From: Streptomyces sp. S.PB5
GTDB taxonomy: Bacteria > Actinomycetota > Actinomycetes > Streptomycetales > Streptomycetaceae
Assembly (NCBI RefSeq): GCF_030403745.1
Contig: NZ_JAQMWP010000013.1
Coordinates: 1-64,000 of the forward strand
Reading direction: 5' to 3'
DNA length: 64,000 nucleotides
Shown: piece after piece, positions 61,788 through 64,000 of the stretch
How the letters are laid out: each line of letters begins with the position of its first letter
Position numbering within the stretch: the stretch's first letter is position 1
Made by a program: the position numbers and the translations under genes
The notes under the pieces: generated by a model
Told to the model about the DNA's origin: nothing
Seen by the model: the letters and a program-made list of their open reading frames with translations, nothing else
Databases searched by the model: none

Positions 61788-63224
61788 TCAGGAAACCGCG
61801 CTCCGCAGCCCCTGCATATCGATCTGCTCGGTCTCGTCGTGTGCCGTCAGGTCGATGACCTGGCCGATGGCCCGGGACTCCGCGTCCGCCGGCTTGAACT
61901 CCGCCTCCGCCTCGGCCTTGTGCAGGGCGAGCGCCTCCTGGCCGACCACGTCGGCGAGGTCCTCGTTCTGCACGGCCTCCAGTTCGGCGGACGCCTTCTG
62001 CGTACCGAAGAAGTCGAAGCCGCCCTCGACGGCCGGGCGCCGCACGGGCGTGGCCGGTGCGACGGCGACCGCGGTCGGCGCGACGAAGTGGCCGGAGGGC
62101 TGCTGCGCGGGCTTGGCCGACTGGGCCGGCATGGGGAGGGCGGCCGCGCGCGTGTGCCCGTCGACCGCCACGGGCTGCCCCTGCGCCTCGTCCTCCTGAA
62201 CGGCCTCGGCCCCGGAGTGACCTGAGCCGGATTCGGGACCGGAGGAGACGACCTCGGCGGTGACCGGACCGGCCTGCGCCGGCACGTTCTTCGCGGGACC
62301 GTCGCCCTTGGGGCCGCCGTCGCCGTCCGGGGAGCCGTCCTTCTTGGGAGAACCGCCGTCCTTGGGCGCCGCCTCGGCCTTGCCGTCCTTGTCCGGGTCC
62401 TCCGCGACCTCACCCTTCGAGGACTCGCTCTTCGAGGACTCCCCTGCAGACGCCTCGTCCTTGGGTATGGCGTCCCCCGGAGCCTCGCCCTTGGGCGCCA
62501 CCGCGCCGTTCTCGTCGAACCGCGACAGCGCCGCCTTCGCGCGCAGGAACAGCTTGGAGCCCTCCGGCGAGAAGATCGCGGGCGTCTCGGACTCGTCGTC
62601 GGCGGACTCGTCATCGACGGCCTCGTCGACCTCGCCGCCCTCGTCGGTCTCCGCCGCTTCGTCCTCGGCCGGGGCAGCCACAGCCACGGCCTCCTCGACG
62701 GTCTCCTCCGCGGCGGCGTCCTCGGCGACGGCCGCCTCCGGAACGGGCGGCAGCGCGCGTGCGGGCGCCGTGGCCTCTATCTCCAGCAGCCGACGGCCCT
62801 CCAGGGCGCTCGCCCGCTCGGTCTCCGCGGTGGCGTACCGGCGCAGCAGGGCCGCGTGTTCGTTGCGCAGTCCCGCCAGCTCCGTGCGCTTCGCACGCAG
62901 CCGCTGCTCCAGCTTGGCGCGCAGTTCGCGCGACTCCTCGAGGTCGGTCTCCAGTTCGGCGACGCGTTCCTCGTGCCGCCACTCGTCGCTCGCACGCGCG
63001 CGTACGAGGTCGGCGACCTGCTTGCCGGCCTGCGCGTCCCAGCGGCGCATGACGACCGCGCCGACGATCGCCGTCGCCGCGGCGGCCGCGGCCAGCGCGC
63101 GCAACACCATCGCCTGCGAGAACACCCATGGCGCCAGGGCGCAGACGGTGGAGACGCCTGCGATCGCCGAGGGGGGCAGCAGCCTGTGCAAGGGCGGGGA
63201 ATGGCGGTGACGTCCACGTGGCAT
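61788..63224 (-). CDS. Membrane protein with coiled coil and acidic tail
   Basis: A 478-residue protein starting at 63224 (MPRGRHRHSPPL). Two membrane helices (about residues 15-60) are followed by a long coiled coil (VADLVRARASDEW ... LEESRELRAKLEQRLRAKRTELAGLR) and an extended acidic, Lys/Ser/Gly-rich low-complexity region with PKDG/PKGD repeats. The C-terminus has a short conserved GFDFFGTQKA piece. The function is unknown; the layout suggests a membrane-anchored scaffold such as seen near DivIVA-type proteins. Confidence 0.8.
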   Translation of the reverse strand: MPRGRHRHSPPLHRLLPPSAIAGVSTVCALAPWVFSQAMVLRALAAAAAATAIVGAVVMRRWDAQAGKQVADLVRARASDEWRHEERVAELETDLEESRELRAKLEQRLRAKRTELAGLRNEHAALLRRYATAETERASALEGRRLLEIEATAPARALPPVPEAAVAEDAAAEETVEEAVAVAAPAEDEAAETDEGGEVDEAVDDESADDESETPAIFSPEGSKLFLRAKAALSRFDENGAVAPKGEAPGDAIPKDEASAGESSKSESSKGEVAEDPDKDGKAEAAPKDGGSPKKDGSPDGDGGPKGDGPAKNVPAQAGPVTAEVVSSGPESGSGHSGAEAVQEDEAQGQPVAVDGHTRAAALPMPAQSAKPAQQPSGHFVAPTAVAVAPATPVRRPAVEGGFDFFGTQKASAELEAVQNEDLADVVGQEALALHKAEAEAEFKPADAESRAIGQVIDLTAHDETEQIDMQGLRSAVS

Positions 63225-63425
63225 GGCCAGAAACTTACCGCGCGTAGCCCAATCGTGGTGCCCCGGCCCGTAAAAACACAGCCATCCCGCAGCCTTCACA
63301 CGACATCAGGAATCAGACCCGCCACCGAATTCGACAACGAACACCCGATCCGCAAGATCATTTCCCGCCGGAGGAACACGCTCGACCGTCACGGGAACGC
63401 GGCGGGAACGCGGCGTCAGCCCTTC

Positions 63426-64000
63426 TCACCGGTCGCTCAACCGCCCGCTGATCCACTGCAGCGTCGCCGGAATCTCCCGCCGCCAGGTGTTGAAGTTGTG
63501 ACCGCCGCTTTCGAGGATGATCGACGAGATGCGCGTCGTCTTCGTCGCCTTCACCCGGTCTATGAACTTCAGTGTGTTCTTGTAGTTCGACTCACCGATC
63601 TTGCTGCTGCTGACGAGCAGTGAAGTGTCGGGCGCGGGCTTGTGCTTGAGGTACCAGAACAGGTTCGCGCGATTGCGCAGTTCCTTGTCACCCTGGAAGA
63701 GATCGCCGGTGGTGGGGTCGATCGGCGCGTTGTAGTACGGCGAGAGACCGGCGCCCGCCGCGTACACCTCGGGGTGGTGCATCGCGAGCTTCAGCGCGCA
63801 ATAGCCGCCCGTCGAGTCGCCGATGATCCCCCAGCTGCCCGGCTTCCTGCCCACCCTGTAGTGCGCGAGAACGGCGTCGGGCAGGTCCTTGGCGAAGAAC
63901 GACTCCGTCTGGGGTCCGTTCGGAATGTCGACGCACTCGGTGTCCCGCGGCGGCGCGACCGTCGGCCGCATCATCACCAGGATCATCGGTTGCATACGGC
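63426..64000 (-). CDS. Esterase, antigen-85/EsteraseD family (N-terminus beyond window)
   Basis: The visible C-terminal 190 residues of an alpha/beta hydrolase. The nucleophile elbow is GIIGDSTGGYCALKLAM, the acidic residue is probably in TSLLVSSSKIGESNY and the catalytic His in ESGGHNFNTW, the pattern of the esterase D/mycolyltransferase-like group. The frame is open to the window end, so the true start is outside. Substrate unknown. Confidence 0.85.
   Translation of the reverse strand, partial: RMQPMILVMMRPTVAPPRDTECVDIPNGPQTESFFAKDLPDAVLAHYRVGRKPGSWGIIGDSTGGYCALKLAMHHPEVYAAGAGLSPYYNAPIDPTTGDLFQGDKELRNRANLFWYLKHKPAPDTSLLVSSSKIGESNYKNTLKFIDRVKATKTTRISSIILESGGHNFNTWRREIPATLQWISGRLSDR

Overview
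The window is high-GC, with coding regions strongly biased to G/C at the third codon position. It carries marker genes of Streptomyces: sigE-cseABC, lsr2, clpC, disA next to radA, a Trp-Trp leader peptide ahead of trpS, and many GTG/TTG and leaderless starts. It is almost certainly a chromosomal core-region segment of a Streptomyces species. From memory only, the gene order resembles the trpS1-proC-ilvD-radA-disA-mutY-sigE-clpC-lsr2-coaX-nadC-nadB-panC-nuoD2 stretch of S. coelicolor. No rRNA, tRNA, CRISPR array, insertion sequence or prophage was seen.

Layout. 1-7.8 kb: a ribosome-mediated trp attenuator and trpS, proC, a leaderless drug-type ABC exporter, a SulP anion transporter, a methyltransferase and a small membrane protein. 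7.8-11.8 kb: a tandem family of tiny secreted SH3-like proteins (four intact, one decayed) next to a membrane Ser/Thr kinase with a PQQ-type propeller. 11.8-19.5 kb: ilvD, a TetR regulator coupled to a TIM-barrel isomerase, a Ppx/GppA phosphatase, a conserved hypothetical, and a membrane protein joining sigma-like, zinc-finger and BACON-like parts. 19.6-24.4 kb: radA, disA, a membrane-anchored Gly/Ser-rich protein and mutY. 24.6-28 kb: the sigE-cseA-cseB-cseC cell-envelope stress operon. 28-32.3 kb: a VOC protein with an AraC regulator, a divergent MFS exporter/TetR pair with two operators, and an M23 peptidase with a terminator in its leader. 32.6-39.8 kb: two paralogous NACHT-type STAND NTPases on either side of a secreted acid phosphatase. 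39.8-45.3 kb: clpC with a ClgR-type box, lsr2, an N-acetylglutamate synthase, a BlaI-type repressor and a small membrane gene. 46-51.8 kb: a translationally coupled operon for NAD and CoA precursors (DUF2520 protein, panC, nadB, nadC, coaX). 51.9-64 kb: an aldolase-like PLP enzyme, an ArsR regulator with a perfect operator, a TmrB-like ATPase, a two-component system, midA convergent with an orphan nuoD, two bPH2 membrane proteins, a coiled-coil membrane protein and the start of an esterase that runs off the end.

The most unusual signals are: (1) the two NACHT proteins, one of which carries a Ser/Thr-kinase catalytic-loop fragment (HRD...DFG) just before its P-loop; (2) the complete four-segment attenuator of trpS; (3) minisatellite-like arrays that appear to grow from the 3' ends of genes (ilvD, the gene at 16401 and the gene at 59989); (4) an orphan NuoD with Trp in place of the usual quinone-site Tyr, convergent with MidA, whose human relative modifies the NuoD orthologue; (5) a hairpin-plus-U-tract in the leader of the M23 peptidase.
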